From the NCBI GenBank assembly GCA_003232965.1, contig QIKG01000195.1, positions 1 to 32,636 on the forward strand: DNA of 32,636 bases, given 5' to 3'. The notes beneath the pieces are model-generated. The model was not told the origin of the DNA. It searched no databases and saw nothing but the letters and a program-made list of their open reading frames with translations. The stretch comes from Oceanospirillales bacterium (lineage in GTDB: Bacteria > Pseudomonadota > Gammaproteobacteria > Xanthomonadales > SZUA-36). The stretch's first letter is position 1, and each line of letters begins with the position of its first letter. This document shows, one piece after another, positions 15,808-23,905 of this stretch. Position numbers and translations under genes: made by a program.

Positions 15808-17586
15808 TCAATAAACATCTTTTTGGTAACGTTTATTGAGCTTTAATGTAGCTAAATAGCTTTGCGCTTGTTCAGTGTTTTTATTACCATGAGTTTTTAT
15901 CAGGCTTAAAAGTTCAGCTTCAACAGCTTTGGCCATATAATCCTTATTACCGCAAATATAAAGATGCGCTCCGTCTTCAAGCCATTGCCAAATTTTCTCA
16001 GCTCGTTGCTTTATACGGTCTTGCACATATATTTTTTGCGGCTGATCGCGTGAAAAGGCGAGATCAATTGCACCTAATGTGCCATTTTCATGATATTTTT
16101 GTAGTTCTAGTTGATAGAGGAAATCATGTTCAAAATTTGGGTTTCCAAAAAACAACCAATTTTCACCAGTGGCTTGTACGTTTTCGCGCTCTTGCAAAAA
16201 CCCTCTAAATGGAGCAATACCCGTACCCGCAGCGATCATAATAATGGGGGTTTTATGGTCTTGCGGTAATGAAAAGTTTTGATTGTTTTCAACATAAACA
16301 TTGATGCGATCACCTTCGCTAGACTGGTCACACAATAAACCACTGACTAGTCCATTCACTGGATGGTTAATAGATGATTCTACTAATGCAACAGTAAGGT
16401 GTAGTTCTTCGGAATTAGTTTGATAACTTGAAGCGATCGAATATAGCCTGGGTGTGATTTTTAGCAAGTTGCTTACCAGTTGCTGTTCAGAAATTTCACC
16501 GGGATATTCCTCGAAAACATCTGAAAGCTGTCTTTGACTGACGTATTGTAAGAACAGTTGGTGGTCATCAGTAATTAATTTTAGCGCATCAGACTGGATT
16601 ATTTGAGCATAGAATTTCAAAAATAATTTATTAATTAATGATATTTCCAGCGTCAGTAATGCTTGCTTAAAAGAAACCTCGCTGTGTTTATATGTGACAG
16701 TTTTCTTAGTATTAAAGTGATGGATTTGTGCAAATTTCTCAACGATAGATTCACTATTATTTGTTACTACACCCAAGGAGTCACCCGCTTGATAAGTAAT
16801 CGCTGAGCCATCGATATCTAATTCAATGTGGTATACGTTTTTAGTTGAGTCCCGAGTCGTGATTTTCTGAATCGTTAATATTTCAGCCGAGTAGGTGTTG
16901 TTGCGATTGTAGTTTGTTTGAGACGGTGATTTTATCAACGATAAAGGCGTGATTTTATTGTTAGGATCTACTAAGTTCTTAGCAAAATAACTCACTGTTT
17001 TTTGTTGCCAGTTTTCGGCTAAATCTTCAAAATCTAAATCGCAATCAACTCGGTCAATGACAGCTTGTGCGCCTAATTTTTGTAGTTGTTCATCAAAATC
17101 CATGCCTGTTTGGCAGTAATTTTCATAACTTGAGTCTCCCAATGCCAATATGGAGTATTTAAGTGAACTGAGTTTAGGGTTTTTATTTGAAAACAAATAT
17201 TCATAAAATATTTGGGCATCATCAGGCGCCTCTCCTTCGCCATGCGTGGAAATAATCAAAACTAGGAATTTTTCTTTGATGATCTGACGGGGCTTATAAT
17301 CTGCCAATGAAATGACTTGGGATTTAATGCCTTTTGTTTGAGAAACCTGAGCATATGTTTCAGCAAGTAGTCGACAATTTCCCGTTTGACTACCATAGAG
17401 TATGGTTAGTTGTTGTTGTGAGGCGTTATTGCTTGCGATTGTTGGAGTATCTTCTAAAGCTGAAACACCTGCCAGATAGCCAGACAACCACAATTTTTGT
17501 TGTGAGCTAAACCCTTGGATTGCTTGAGTTACTTGGCTTAACTCTTCTAATGCTAATGGCGCTAGCGGATCAATATTTGAATACAC
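15808..17586 (-). CDS. cysJ: Sulfite reductase flavoprotein alpha subunit
   Basis: An NADPH-dependent diflavin reductase that feeds electrons to CysI. The N-terminal flavodoxin domain has the FMN phosphate loop GSQTGN at 65-70 and STHGEGEAPDDA. A linker leads to the FAD domain with RLYSIASS, and the NADPH-binding part has AAGTGIAPFRGFLQER, AFSRDQ and YICGNK. The protein ends KRYQKDVY, with the terminal tyrosine that stacks on FAD. It has 592 residues (E. coli 599). It is the first gene of cysJIH and follows metJ on the same strand. Two met boxes lie 28-43 bases before the ATG. Confidence 0.95.
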   Translation of the reverse strand: MYSNIDPLAPLALEELSQVTQAIQGFSSQQKLWLSGYLAGVSALEDTPTIASNNASQQQLTILYGSQTGNCRLLAETYAQVSQTKGIKSQVISLADYKPRQIIKEKFLVLIISTHGEGEAPDDAQIFYEYLFSNKNPKLSSLKYSILALGDSSYENYCQTGMDFDEQLQKLGAQAVIDRVDCDLDFEDLAENWQQKTVSYFAKNLVDPNNKITPLSLIKSPSQTNYNRNNTYSAEILTIQKITTRDSTKNVYHIELDIDGSAITYQAGDSLGVVTNNSESIVEKFAQIHHFNTKKTVTYKHSEVSFKQALLTLEISLINKLFLKFYAQIIQSDALKLITDDHQLFLQYVSQRQLSDVFEEYPGEISEQQLVSNLLKITPRLYSIASSYQTNSEELHLTVALVESSINHPVNGLVSGLLCDQSSEGDRINVYVENNQNFSLPQDHKTPIIMIAAGTGIAPFRGFLQERENVQATGENWLFFGNPNFEHDFLYQLELQKYHENGTLGAIDLAFSRDQPQKIYVQDRIKQRAEKIWQWLEDGAHLYICGNKDYMAKAVEAELLSLIKTHGNKNTEQAQSYLATLKLNKRYQKDVY

Positions 17587-17613
17587 GACTTCACTTCTTT
17601 TTATGACTAAAAC

Positions 17614-17629
17614 AGAAGTGTAGACGGCT
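17614..17629 (-). promoter_or_regulatory. MetJ operator upstream of cysJ (two tandem met boxes)
   Basis: Contiguous boxes AGAAGTGT and AGACGGCT match AGACGTCT at 6 and 7 of 8 positions. They lie in the 121-base gap between metJ and cysJ, close to the cysJ start, where a leader or promoter would be. I see no strong promoter hexamers to place them against, so the mode of repression is open. Together with the cysG and metB operators they suggest a MetJ regulon that includes sulfite reduction. Confidence 0.68.
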
Positions 17630-17707
17630 AAATAAAATAAATGAAATAGGAAATTTCTATATGATTAGATCAAATTGTTATAGGTGTTCGAACTCAGTTG
17701 AAAAAAG

Positions 17708-17980
17708 TTACTCTAAAAACAGCATATCATCATATTCATCTGATTTTTTTGATAAATTGTCATCGGTAGGTAATGGTTGCCCAGTATAGGCATGTAGAAA
17801 CGCTTCACACAGTAGTTCACTATTAGTAGCGTGTTTTAAATCCATCACTTGGCGGCGGGTTCTTTCATCAGTTAATATTTGTAAAACTCCACAGGGGATC
17901 GAAACTGTGATTTTTTTTATTTTTCCTAGCTTGTTACCATGTTTGACATAAGGGTTAGTGTATTCGCCATTAAAAGCCAT
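17708..17980 (-). CDS. metJ: Methionine repressor MetJ, short C-terminus
   Basis: A ribbon-helix-helix repressor that binds tandem met boxes with S-adenosylmethionine as corepressor. The DNA-contacting strand KKITVSIP (22-29), then LTDERTRRQVMDLKHATNSELLCEAFLHAYTGQPLP over two helices, is nearly identical to E. coli MetJ, including the arginine and histidine region used for corepressor binding. It has 90 residues against 105 in E. coli: after about residue 75 it diverges and the last helix (EIMREMG region) is missing. It lies upstream of cysJIH on the same strand; in E. coli metJ is divergent from metB. No met box was found in its own upstream region. Confidence 0.93.
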   Translation of the reverse strand: MAFNGEYTNPYVKHGNKLGKIKKITVSIPCGVLQILTDERTRRQVMDLKHATNSELLCEAFLHAYTGQPLPTDDNLSKKSDEYDDMLFLE

Positions 17981-18142
17981 AATATAAATTTAATACATAT
18001 ATTAGAAAAATGAACTTTATCATAAAAACACATTGCTGTCCTGTTAATGAAATGAGTTTTCAGGTCTGAAAGTATTTTTTGCGGTACAAAATAGTTTCTT
18101 CAACTGATTGTATAATAACAAATAAGTTGATTATGCTTCACT

Positions 18143-18162
18143 CTATACTGCAATTTGTATAG
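18143..18162. repeat. Inverted repeat in the metJ upstream region
   Basis: CTATAC (18143-18148) and GTATAG (18157-18162) form a perfect 6-bp inverted repeat around eight bases, in the AT-rich 220 bases between metJ and the transposase remnant. It could be an operator or an element end; the sequence does not decide. Confidence 0.3.
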
Positions 18163-18202
18163 TGCACTGACAACGGCTTAAATTAATATATAGAAATAAA
18201 TT

Positions 18203-18485
18203 ATGGGCGTTGGTAATCAACCCAAATGCTGGAATAGTTATTTTTTAGCGCGTATTTAATATTGATGCTAAAACCTGCATTAAGTGCGGTGGTGATGCCC
18301 GGGTTACCGCTCCTGCGCATCCCTGCGCCCGCGGCATTAGTGCTTCCATGCACGTCATCGCCAGCATTGAAGATCCGGCAGTGATCAGGAGAATACTTGC
18401 TCATTTGGATCAGAATACTTCTCTACACAAGACCGCTTGCTTGCCTGAAACCCGGGCTCCCCCACCAAGCCGGTTGTTAATCTAA
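18203..18485 (+). pseudogene. Remnant of IS91-type transposase, C-terminal part
   Basis: In one frame (18249-18485) the sequence reads RVFNIDAKTCIKCGGD, then about 17 unmatched residues, then MHVIASIEDPAVIRRILAHL and LPETRAPP before a stop. The zinc-ribbon CxxCGG, the IASIEDPxVIxxILxHL run and the LPExRAPP tail are typical of the C-terminus of IS91-family rolling-circle transposases as I know them. A frame break just before RVFNID (a stop at 18246-18248, with SYFLAR in another frame) and the 51-base insertion show decay. The body of the transposase is gone. It lies between metJ and metA, at the right edge of the AT-rich cys-met block, with its 3' end toward metA. Confidence 0.75.
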
Positions 18486-18559
18486 AAAGAGCTTAATGCA
18501 TAGGTGGTTGTTCTCCCTGGGAGCAGCACAGTTTCTTTCGTTCTGAACATGGAGATTGA

Positions 18560-18649
18560 ATGAAAATAGAAGCGTCATTGAGTGATATCCAATCTTCAGA
18601 GCCAAAACAGATGAAATTTTATGGTGACTGGAGTAAAATTCCGAGTTGA
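18560..18649 (+). CDS. Possible 29-residue ORF upstream of metA
   Basis: An ATG with GGAG nine bases upstream opens a 29-codon frame (starting MKIEASLSDIQSSEP, ending DWSKIPS) that stops 79 bases before metA. It could be a leader peptide, the broken N-terminus of a gene hit by the neighbouring element, or chance. It holds only one Met codon besides the start, so attenuation by methionine is not supported. Confidence 0.25.
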   Translation: MKIEASLSDIQSSEPKQMKFYGDWSKIPS

Positions 18650-18728
18650 AAGGCTATTTAATACTCTCGGATTTCATGGAAAAGGGTCAAAAGGGTCTTT
18701 GTTCTTCCTATACTCGTACACTGTGGAT

Positions 18729-19790
18729 ATGCCTTTAGTAGAACATATACAACTGCCGACATTTTCACGCTTGCGCCAACAGGGTCAGGAAGTACTTTCG
18801 CTGGATCGTGCCGAACACCAAGACATTCGTGAGCTGCATATTGGCATACTCAATATGATGCCCGATGCTGCACTAGAAGCTACCGAGCGGCAGTTCATTC
18901 GCCTGGTCGGCAATTGCAATCGAATTGCCCAGTTTTACGTTTATCCTTTCTCATTACCCGAAATCAGCCGCAGTCAAAAAACCCGGGATTACATAGAGCA
19001 GTATTATTGTAAGTTTGACGATTTGAAAAAACAGGGTTTGGACGCATTGATTATTACCGGTGCTAACCCTGCCAGTCACTTACTCGAAGATGAAAGTTTT
19101 TGGCAGCCACTGGCTGAAGTTGTGAGTTGGGCTAATCAGAATGTTGCATCTACCTTGTGCTCTTGTCTTGCGAGTCATGCCATCCTCAAACAGTTGCATG
19201 GGATTGAACGCCAAGCTCTACCCGAAAAGCTTTGGGGCGTATTTAACCATCGTATTTTAGAACCGCAACATCCGTTGTTGCGGGACATTAATACCCGCTT
19301 TGATGTGCCGCATTCGCGTTATAACGAAATCTCTGCCGCACAGTTTGAGCAAGCCGGATTAACTGTGTTGGTTGAAAGCCGGATAGCCGGGGTACAGATG
19401 GCCGTTAGTGAAGACCAGTTCCGGATGATCTTTTTCCAAGGACACCCTGAATATGACATCAACAGTCTGTTAAAAGAATACAGGCGTGAAGTTTTACGTT
19501 ATCTTGCAGGTGAACTACAGAAGGCGCCAGTTTGCCCTAGTAACTACTTTTCATCCGTGGCCCGTCAAATGGCTCGGGATTTTTTGGAAAATACCAAGCC
19601 AGATATGCCGTTACCAGCCGAATTTGAAAATGATCTTGCAGCACAGCTAGATAATACCTGGGGAGATACCGCCAAAGCGATTGTGAGCAATTGGTTAGGG
19701 CTGGTTTATCAAGTGACAAATTTACAGCGCACCCGGCAATTTATGGATGGCGTGAACCCTGATGATCCACTGGCGATTCGGAAACTTTAA
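18729..19790 (+). CDS. metA: Homoserine O-acyltransferase (MetA/HTS family)
   Basis: It activates homoserine, most likely with succinyl-CoA, for MetB. Family marks are the DIRELHIGILNMMPDAALEATERQFIRL region, TGANPASHLLE, the nucleophile cysteine 146 in TLCSCLASHA, and FFQGHPEYD with histidine 239 and glutamate 241. E. coli has CWAAQA-like residues at the nucleophile, so this belongs to a diverged branch; acyl specificity in this family changes with few residues and cannot be fixed by eye. I chose the ATG at 18729 (353 residues); the frame is open upstream to 18621 but that part has no family similarity. No clear ribosome site or met box precedes it. Confidence 0.85.
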   Translation: MPLVEHIQLPTFSRLRQQGQEVLSLDRAEHQDIRELHIGILNMMPDAALEATERQFIRLVGNCNRIAQFYVYPFSLPEISRSQKTRDYIEQYYCKFDDLKKQGLDALIITGANPASHLLEDESFWQPLAEVVSWANQNVASTLCSCLASHAILKQLHGIERQALPEKLWGVFNHRILEPQHPLLRDINTRFDVPHSRYNEISAAQFEQAGLTVLVESRIAGVQMAVSEDQFRMIFFQGHPEYDINSLLKEYRREVLRYLAGELQKAPVCPSNYFSSVARQMARDFLENTKPDMPLPAEFENDLAAQLDNTWGDTAKAIVSNWLGLVYQVTNLQRTRQFMDGVNPDDPLAIRKL

Positions 19791-19800
19791 GTGCCAACTA

Positions 19801-20019
19801 TCAGCGAGCCTCAAATACTTCGCTCCAGCGGGCCTTGACCAATTCCCATTCCATACCCTCTTTGGCATCCTCGCGCCAGCGCCAATCAGTTACGAAATGA
19901 TAAAACTGGCCGCTATGTGGTAGCAAACCTGTCCCTGCATCAAAGATAATTATCTTGCAATATGGGAGGAGACCATATACGGGGTGACGAGGTTTTAGGT
20001 GACCGGTCGGGCTTTCACA
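19801..20019 (-). pseudogene. Open coding-like stretch, unidentified remnant
   Basis: Directly after the dsrE-like stop codon and in the same frame, 72 codons remain open on the minus strand, reading IIIFDAGTGLLPHSG and then FYHFVTDWRWREDAK and ending WSEVFEAR. The composition looks like protein, but there is no convincing start or ribosome site and I recognise no family; the DAGTG piece recalls MBL-fold proteins only loosely. It may be the C-terminal scrap of a lost gene, or chance. Confidence 0.3.
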
Positions 20020-20487
20020 CTACGGCCTGATATGGGTATATCCTCGTTTAATTTCGTCCACTAAAAATGCCACACCGGTTTGCACACCGGTTGCGTGTTT
20101 ACTGATTTTAGGGCGTTTGCCAGTTTTGCGTTCACGGGTGTCAACGGTATTCATGCAGATATAGAATTTAACCCCGCTGTCTGTAAGGCTGGCAATACGG
20201 CTTTCATTGGGGCTGCCATCGAACAACAGATCAATACCAGATGCAAATGCAATTATCTCGATATCGGCCATATCAGCACCGCCATAATGGCGAATCAGGT
20301 TATTGGCTATATCGATTACCAATGCCTGCTTTTTAGGGTCAGCATCGCTTATTTGTAAAATAATATGAGCTTTGGCAAAGGGTTTGTCTTCATTCAGCAC
20401 TTCATCCTCATCAGCAAACAAGGCTGAGCTGAACAATAATGAAAAAACGAGCACCCATAAATATCTTAGCGCGTGAGTCTTGTACAT
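20020..20487 (-). CDS. Secreted DsrE/DsrF-like protein
   Basis: A 155-residue protein with a signal peptide (hydrophobic LWVLVFSLLFSSALFA, cleavage after ADE or ALFA) followed by a DsrE-type fold: HIILQISDADPKKQALVIDIANNL, an EIIAFASGIDLL strand and VKFYICMNT with the cysteine usual for the family, then a C-terminal GVQTGVAFLVDEIKRGY. DsrE-like proteins bind or transfer sulfur. It follows soxB by 24 bases with GAGGT before the ATG, so it is the last gene of the sox operon and probably acts on periplasmic sulfur. Its substrate is unknown. Confidence 0.75.
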   Translation of the reverse strand: MYKTHALRYLWVLVFSLLFSSALFADEDEVLNEDKPFAKAHIILQISDADPKKQALVIDIANNLIRHYGGADMADIEIIAFASGIDLLFDGSPNESRIASLTDSGVKFYICMNTVDTRERKTGKRPKISKHATGVQTGVAFLVDEIKRGYTHIRP

Positions 20488-20511
20488 GAATTACCTCAAT
20501 TTTGTGAAAAC

Positions 20512-22272
20512 TTAAACAATCTCTCCCTGATAATCGGCCAATCCAGAGTTTCCTGCAACCCCTTTGAGTTTTGGCTCTATCAGTTTTTCGACTTTAATCG
20601 TCTTTTTATCGCGTAGATATGTGGCAACAACATCCCAGATCGGCTCACCGGGTGATTGGCTGCCTACGGTTGCCCAGCCGGCAACTTTATAGTCTTTATT
20701 AGCCTCAATTAATTTGCCATTGAGATCGCGAATGTCGGAAATGCGATTCAATGAAGCGCCATTTGGCTCACAGGTGTAGGTCAAACCACCCACCCGCACC
20801 ATATCACCGCCCTGTTGGCGGTAGGGGTCCTGGTTAAAGAGGTTGTCACAAACATCCTCTAAAATGGCTTTAATCTGTTCACCTTTCATATCCCGAACAT
20901 AAGTTTCCGGATAGGTCATACAGGTTTGATCCAGCAGCCGATCCATTGTAATCTCCTCGCCCGGTAACACTGAAGTGCCCCAGCGGAAACCCGGTGAGAA
21001 TGAGAACTGGGCATCGAGGACATTGGTGAGTGAATCACAGATCACCTGATCGAATGTGCCATTAAAATTACCCCGGCGATATAACAGGTTTTCTGCAGTC
21101 GCTAATTTTTCGTTGAGTTTGGCATTGTATGGCTGACGGACTTTGGCAATATAGGTCGTCATCGCTGCATCTGCAGGGATGATATTCGAAAATACCGGCA
21201 ATAAAGAATACTTAAAACCATTAACCTTGCCGTTGCCCAAATCCAAATCAAGCACGGCCAAGTATTTACCATTCGAGCCGGCATTGGTTACCAGGGTTTT
21301 ACCGCCGGGGTTTTCTACCACCACGGGTACTGGCATGCCATCATGGGTATGACCACCCATAATTGCATCGATACCACTGACCCGTGAGGCCAGCTTGAGA
21401 TCAACATCCATACCGTTATGTGAGAGCAATAACACCGCATCTGGTTTTTCCGAGCTGCGGATATCATCTACTAATTCCTGCAGATCATCTTCCTGAATAC
21501 CGAATGTCCAATCGGGAATAAAGCGTTTTGGGTTCGCAATCGGGGTGTATGGGAAAGCCTGGCCGATAACAACCACCCGCTTGCCTTGCATTTCTTTTAT
21601 TACATAGGGCTTGAATACATGGCCGCTGTCTTCATCGTAAACTTCAATGCCATCAAACAGGGCATCTTCGCTGGCTTTGATATTCTGAGCCACGAATTCG
21701 CCGTTAAATAATTTAGCGTTTTCGAGGATTTCGTTATCCTGATAAGTGAATTCCCAATGCCCGGTCATTACATCAACACCCAGCATATTACAGGCCTCAA
21801 CCATATCTTTGCCGCGGGTCCATAATGCTGTGCCCGAACCTTGCCAGGTATCGCCACCATCAATGAGGATGGAACGGCCATCACCAGCTTCACCACGGCA
21901 TTGATCAATCAGGGTTTTCAGATGCGCAAAACCACCCACTTTTCCGAACTTTTCAGCGGCAGCCGTAAAATCCAGATAAGTATAGGCATGTGCTTCGCGC
22001 AGGGTTTTTATTTGCGGGATTTTTTTAAGTAAGTTCTTGCCGACAATATGCGGCAACTTACCGTATGCAGGGCCGATGCCCAAATTGACATTGGGTTCGC
22101 GAAAGTACACCGGCAGCAATTGGGCGTGGCAATCAGTGAAATGGAGAATACGGGTATTGCCAAACATTGGCGGTTGTAGTTGCTCCCCCGCCATTGCCCA
22201 ACCCGAAACACCCGGCAACATACCTGCTACCGAGGCTTTGCTCAGCAGGCCAACAAATTCTCTACGATCCAT
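20512..22272 (-). CDS. soxB: Thiosulfohydrolase SoxB
   Basis: A dimanganese periplasmic hydrolase that releases sulfate from the thiosulfonate bound to SoxY. The N-terminus MDRREFVGLL is a twin-arginine-type export signal. Metal-binding motifs of the 5'-nucleotidase family are FTDCHAQL (aspartate 47, histidine 49), DGGDTWQGSG, TGHWEFTY in the SoxB form, LLSHNGMDVD and GGHTHDGMPVP. The C-terminal domain ends with the substrate region of the family. It has 586 residues, the usual SoxB length. AGGA lies before the ATG. It follows the soxK-like gene by 38 bases. Confidence 0.96.
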   Translation of the reverse strand: MDRREFVGLLSKASVAGMLPGVSGWAMAGEQLQPPMFGNTRILHFTDCHAQLLPVYFREPNVNLGIGPAYGKLPHIVGKNLLKKIPQIKTLREAHAYTYLDFTAAAEKFGKVGGFAHLKTLIDQCRGEAGDGRSILIDGGDTWQGSGTALWTRGKDMVEACNMLGVDVMTGHWEFTYQDNEILENAKLFNGEFVAQNIKASEDALFDGIEVYDEDSGHVFKPYVIKEMQGKRVVVIGQAFPYTPIANPKRFIPDWTFGIQEDDLQELVDDIRSSEKPDAVLLLSHNGMDVDLKLASRVSGIDAIMGGHTHDGMPVPVVVENPGGKTLVTNAGSNGKYLAVLDLDLGNGKVNGFKYSLLPVFSNIIPADAAMTTYIAKVRQPYNAKLNEKLATAENLLYRRGNFNGTFDQVICDSLTNVLDAQFSFSPGFRWGTSVLPGEEITMDRLLDQTCMTYPETYVRDMKGEQIKAILEDVCDNLFNQDPYRQQGGDMVRVGGLTYTCEPNGASLNRISDIRDLNGKLIEANKDYKVAGWATVGSQSPGEPIWDVVATYLRDKKTIKVEKLIEPKLKGVAGNSGLADYQGEIV

Positions 22273-22310
22273 ACTTTCCTACCGCTGTTGATTTCTTATT
22301 TTATAAAAAT

Positions 22311-22685
22311 TTATTGTGGGACGCGTGCCTGCCATAAGCTTTTTTCTGACTCGGCCTGTTTAAGCGCCAATTCAGATAGCTTAATAGCTTCTTCAGCATT
22401 CGCTACCGCCTTATCCATGTCGCCTTCTTTTGCCGCCAGGCGAGCATCTTTGAGGCGATCCAAGTTTATCAACCAGGCGTGTTTAGCCGTCTCGGTTTGG
22501 ACATATAGGTCTTCCGCCTGTTGCATTAAACTGACGAAATCCGGTGCTTTTGAAACCTCGGCAACCACAGGAGCTACTTCGGCCACAGCTGATTTTTCAG
22601 CATTAGCCTCTGCGGTGTTTTTCTGCTGAGAGTCGCAAGCAAGCACTGAGAATAATACCAGGCCTAAAATCCATAGATTTTTCAT
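22311..22685 (-). CDS. soxK: Lipoprotein, probable SoxXA-binding subunit SoxK
   Basis: A 124-residue protein with a lipoprotein signal; the lipobox is SVLAC with cysteine 17. An Ala-rich low-complexity stretch follows, then an alpha-helical region with AEDLYVQTETAKHAW and LKDARLAAKEGDMDKAVANAEEA, probably a helical hairpin. Its ATG overlaps the soxA stop (ATGA). A small subunit that binds SoxXA is encoded next to soxA in Allochromatium and Thiomicrospira (SoxK or SAXB); position, size and helical character fit this, but similarity by eye is weak. The lipid anchor would tether the SoxXA complex to a membrane. Confidence 0.65.
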   Translation of the reverse strand: MKNLWILGLVLFSVLACDSQQKNTAEANAEKSAVAEVAPVVAEVSKAPDFVSLMQQAEDLYVQTETAKHAWLINLDRLKDARLAAKEGDMDKAVANAEEAIKLSELALKQAESEKSLWQARVPQ

Positions 22686-23506
22686 CGCCTGCTCCCCGGG
22701 CCATTCAGTTCCATGCCATTACTCATATAGGTAAGGAAATATTCCAAATTACGATAGGTTTCACTTTGAGCTTTAAACGGTACTGCTCGAACTTGAATAT
22801 TGCACTCTTGAAAACGTTTTTGAATGTTGCCCACAAACTGCCAGCGACCACGGTAAACCGGCCAATGCGTAGCGTGTCCCAGTGTAGGGCTGGTACGTTC
22901 AGCGCGTAAATTTTGGCCAACCTGCTGTTGATGACAACCACTGCAATCAAAGTTCAGCTGACCGCGGCGGGTATAATAAAACTGCTGGCCTTCAGCATAC
23001 GCCGCTACAGCTTCCGGTGACTCAATTTTAATATCGATACTTTTACCGCGCGACTGATAGGCCATATAGGAACTGATTTCTGCCAGTTCACCCACCAACC
23101 AGGGTAGAGCCTCTTCGCCATTTTCTTTACGGCAATTATTGATGGCCACTTCGAGTGTTACCACCCCGCCTCTCGCTTGATCAAACAGGGGATAGTTATG
23201 TTTTACGCCGGGGTCATCACCGAAACAATCGGCATAGGATTTGCCATTGGCAAACGGGGTGTTATACAGCGCTTCACCCTCATCAATTGCAATTTCATAA
23301 GGCGGAAAATCTTCCATCTCGACCCATTGTTCGCGCATTTTTGCATCGATGGCGTAAACGCCATTCTGGAACTCAGCAAGATCTATATCAGGAAATTTTT
23401 GCTGATAGAAATCCCGTAATGCCAGACGATCGGCTTCCGGATCTGCTTGAACCGGGGCAACCATCATGCTTGTAAGCAACAGGGCGATTAGATTTGTCCA
23501 CTTCAT
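22682..23506 (-). CDS. soxA: Sulfur oxidation c-type cytochrome SoxA (monoheme)
   Basis: The catalytic subunit of SoxXA, which couples thiosulfate to the SoxY cysteine. A signal peptide ends VQA. Only one heme motif is present, CSGCH (188-192); the first site of diheme SoxA proteins is replaced by cysteines 94 and 125, which would form the structural disulfide. Cysteine 235 in FQECNIQVRAVPF is the persulfide heme ligand. Its 274 residues fit the family. It lies 51 bases after soxZ and overlaps the soxK-like gene. Confidence 0.94.
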   Translation of the reverse strand: MKWTNLIALLLTSMMVAPVQADPEADRLALRDFYQQKFPDIDLAEFQNGVYAIDAKMREQWVEMEDFPPYEIAIDEGEALYNTPFANGKSYADCFGDDPGVKHNYPLFDQARGGVVTLEVAINNCRKENGEEALPWLVGELAEISSYMAYQSRGKSIDIKIESPEAVAAYAEGQQFYYTRRGQLNFDCSGCHQQQVGQNLRAERTSPTLGHATHWPVYRGRWQFVGNIQKRFQECNIQVRAVPFKAQSETYRNLEYFLTYMSNGMELNGPGSRR

Positions 23507-23557
23507 AGATTATCCTCATGCCCGGCCAATGAGGGACTCATTAGCCGGGTTCCAAAT

Positions 23558-23875
23558 TTATTTCAATGCGATTTCTTTGGCGCCACTTGCACCCGTGTTG
23601 TCGCTCCAGCGAACACCCACTTTGTCACCTGCAGCCGCAGATTTAATCTTGAAAGCACTGTAGGGGTTCTTCGATACCGAGGTACCCCAGAATGCTGTCA
23701 GCACCTCTTTGCCGTTATGACTGAAAACTACATTTTCAATATACTTAGCCGGTATCAACTCACCGGAATCAACATGCCGCCTTGTTCCGGTTTCCATTGG
23801 ATGAGAAATCAGCACTTTTACTTTAGCAACGCCATCTTTGACTTTACCGCGAATTTTTACACTTTTATCTTCCAT
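23558..23875 (-). CDS. soxZ: Thiosulfate carrier accessory protein SoxZ
   Basis: SoxZ pairs with SoxY to form the periplasmic carrier on which sulfur intermediates are oxidised. The 105 residues have the family start VKIRGK, ISHPMETGTRR, the IPAKYIENV strand and a C-terminal VRWSDNTG. It lacks its own signal peptide and is exported with SoxY by the Tat route, as known for the family. AAGGAG precedes the ATG. It follows soxY by 30 bases. Confidence 0.95.
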   Translation of the reverse strand: MEDKSVKIRGKVKDGVAKVKVLISHPMETGTRRHVDSGELIPAKYIENVVFSHNGKEVLTAFWGTSVSKNPYSAFKIKSAAAGDKVGVRWSDNTGASGAKEIALK

Positions 23876-23905
23876 TATTCTGAATCTCCTTAAGGAACCT
23901 CTGAT

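Noticed and set aside
17981..18200. Autoregulatory met boxes upstream of metJ
   Set aside because: No tandem match better than about half of the positions was seen.
18201..18404. Minus-strand 67-residue ORF
   Set aside because: It is the antisense of the transposase remnant, whose plus-strand frame shows recognisable motifs.
18486..18728. A SAM riboswitch or met box in front of metA
   Set aside because: No adjacent 8-bp pair close to AGACGTCT and no recognisable riboswitch core were found.
22180..22629. Plus-strand ORFs overlapping soxB and soxK
   Set aside because: They are shadows of well-supported minus-strand genes and carry no ribosome site or motif.
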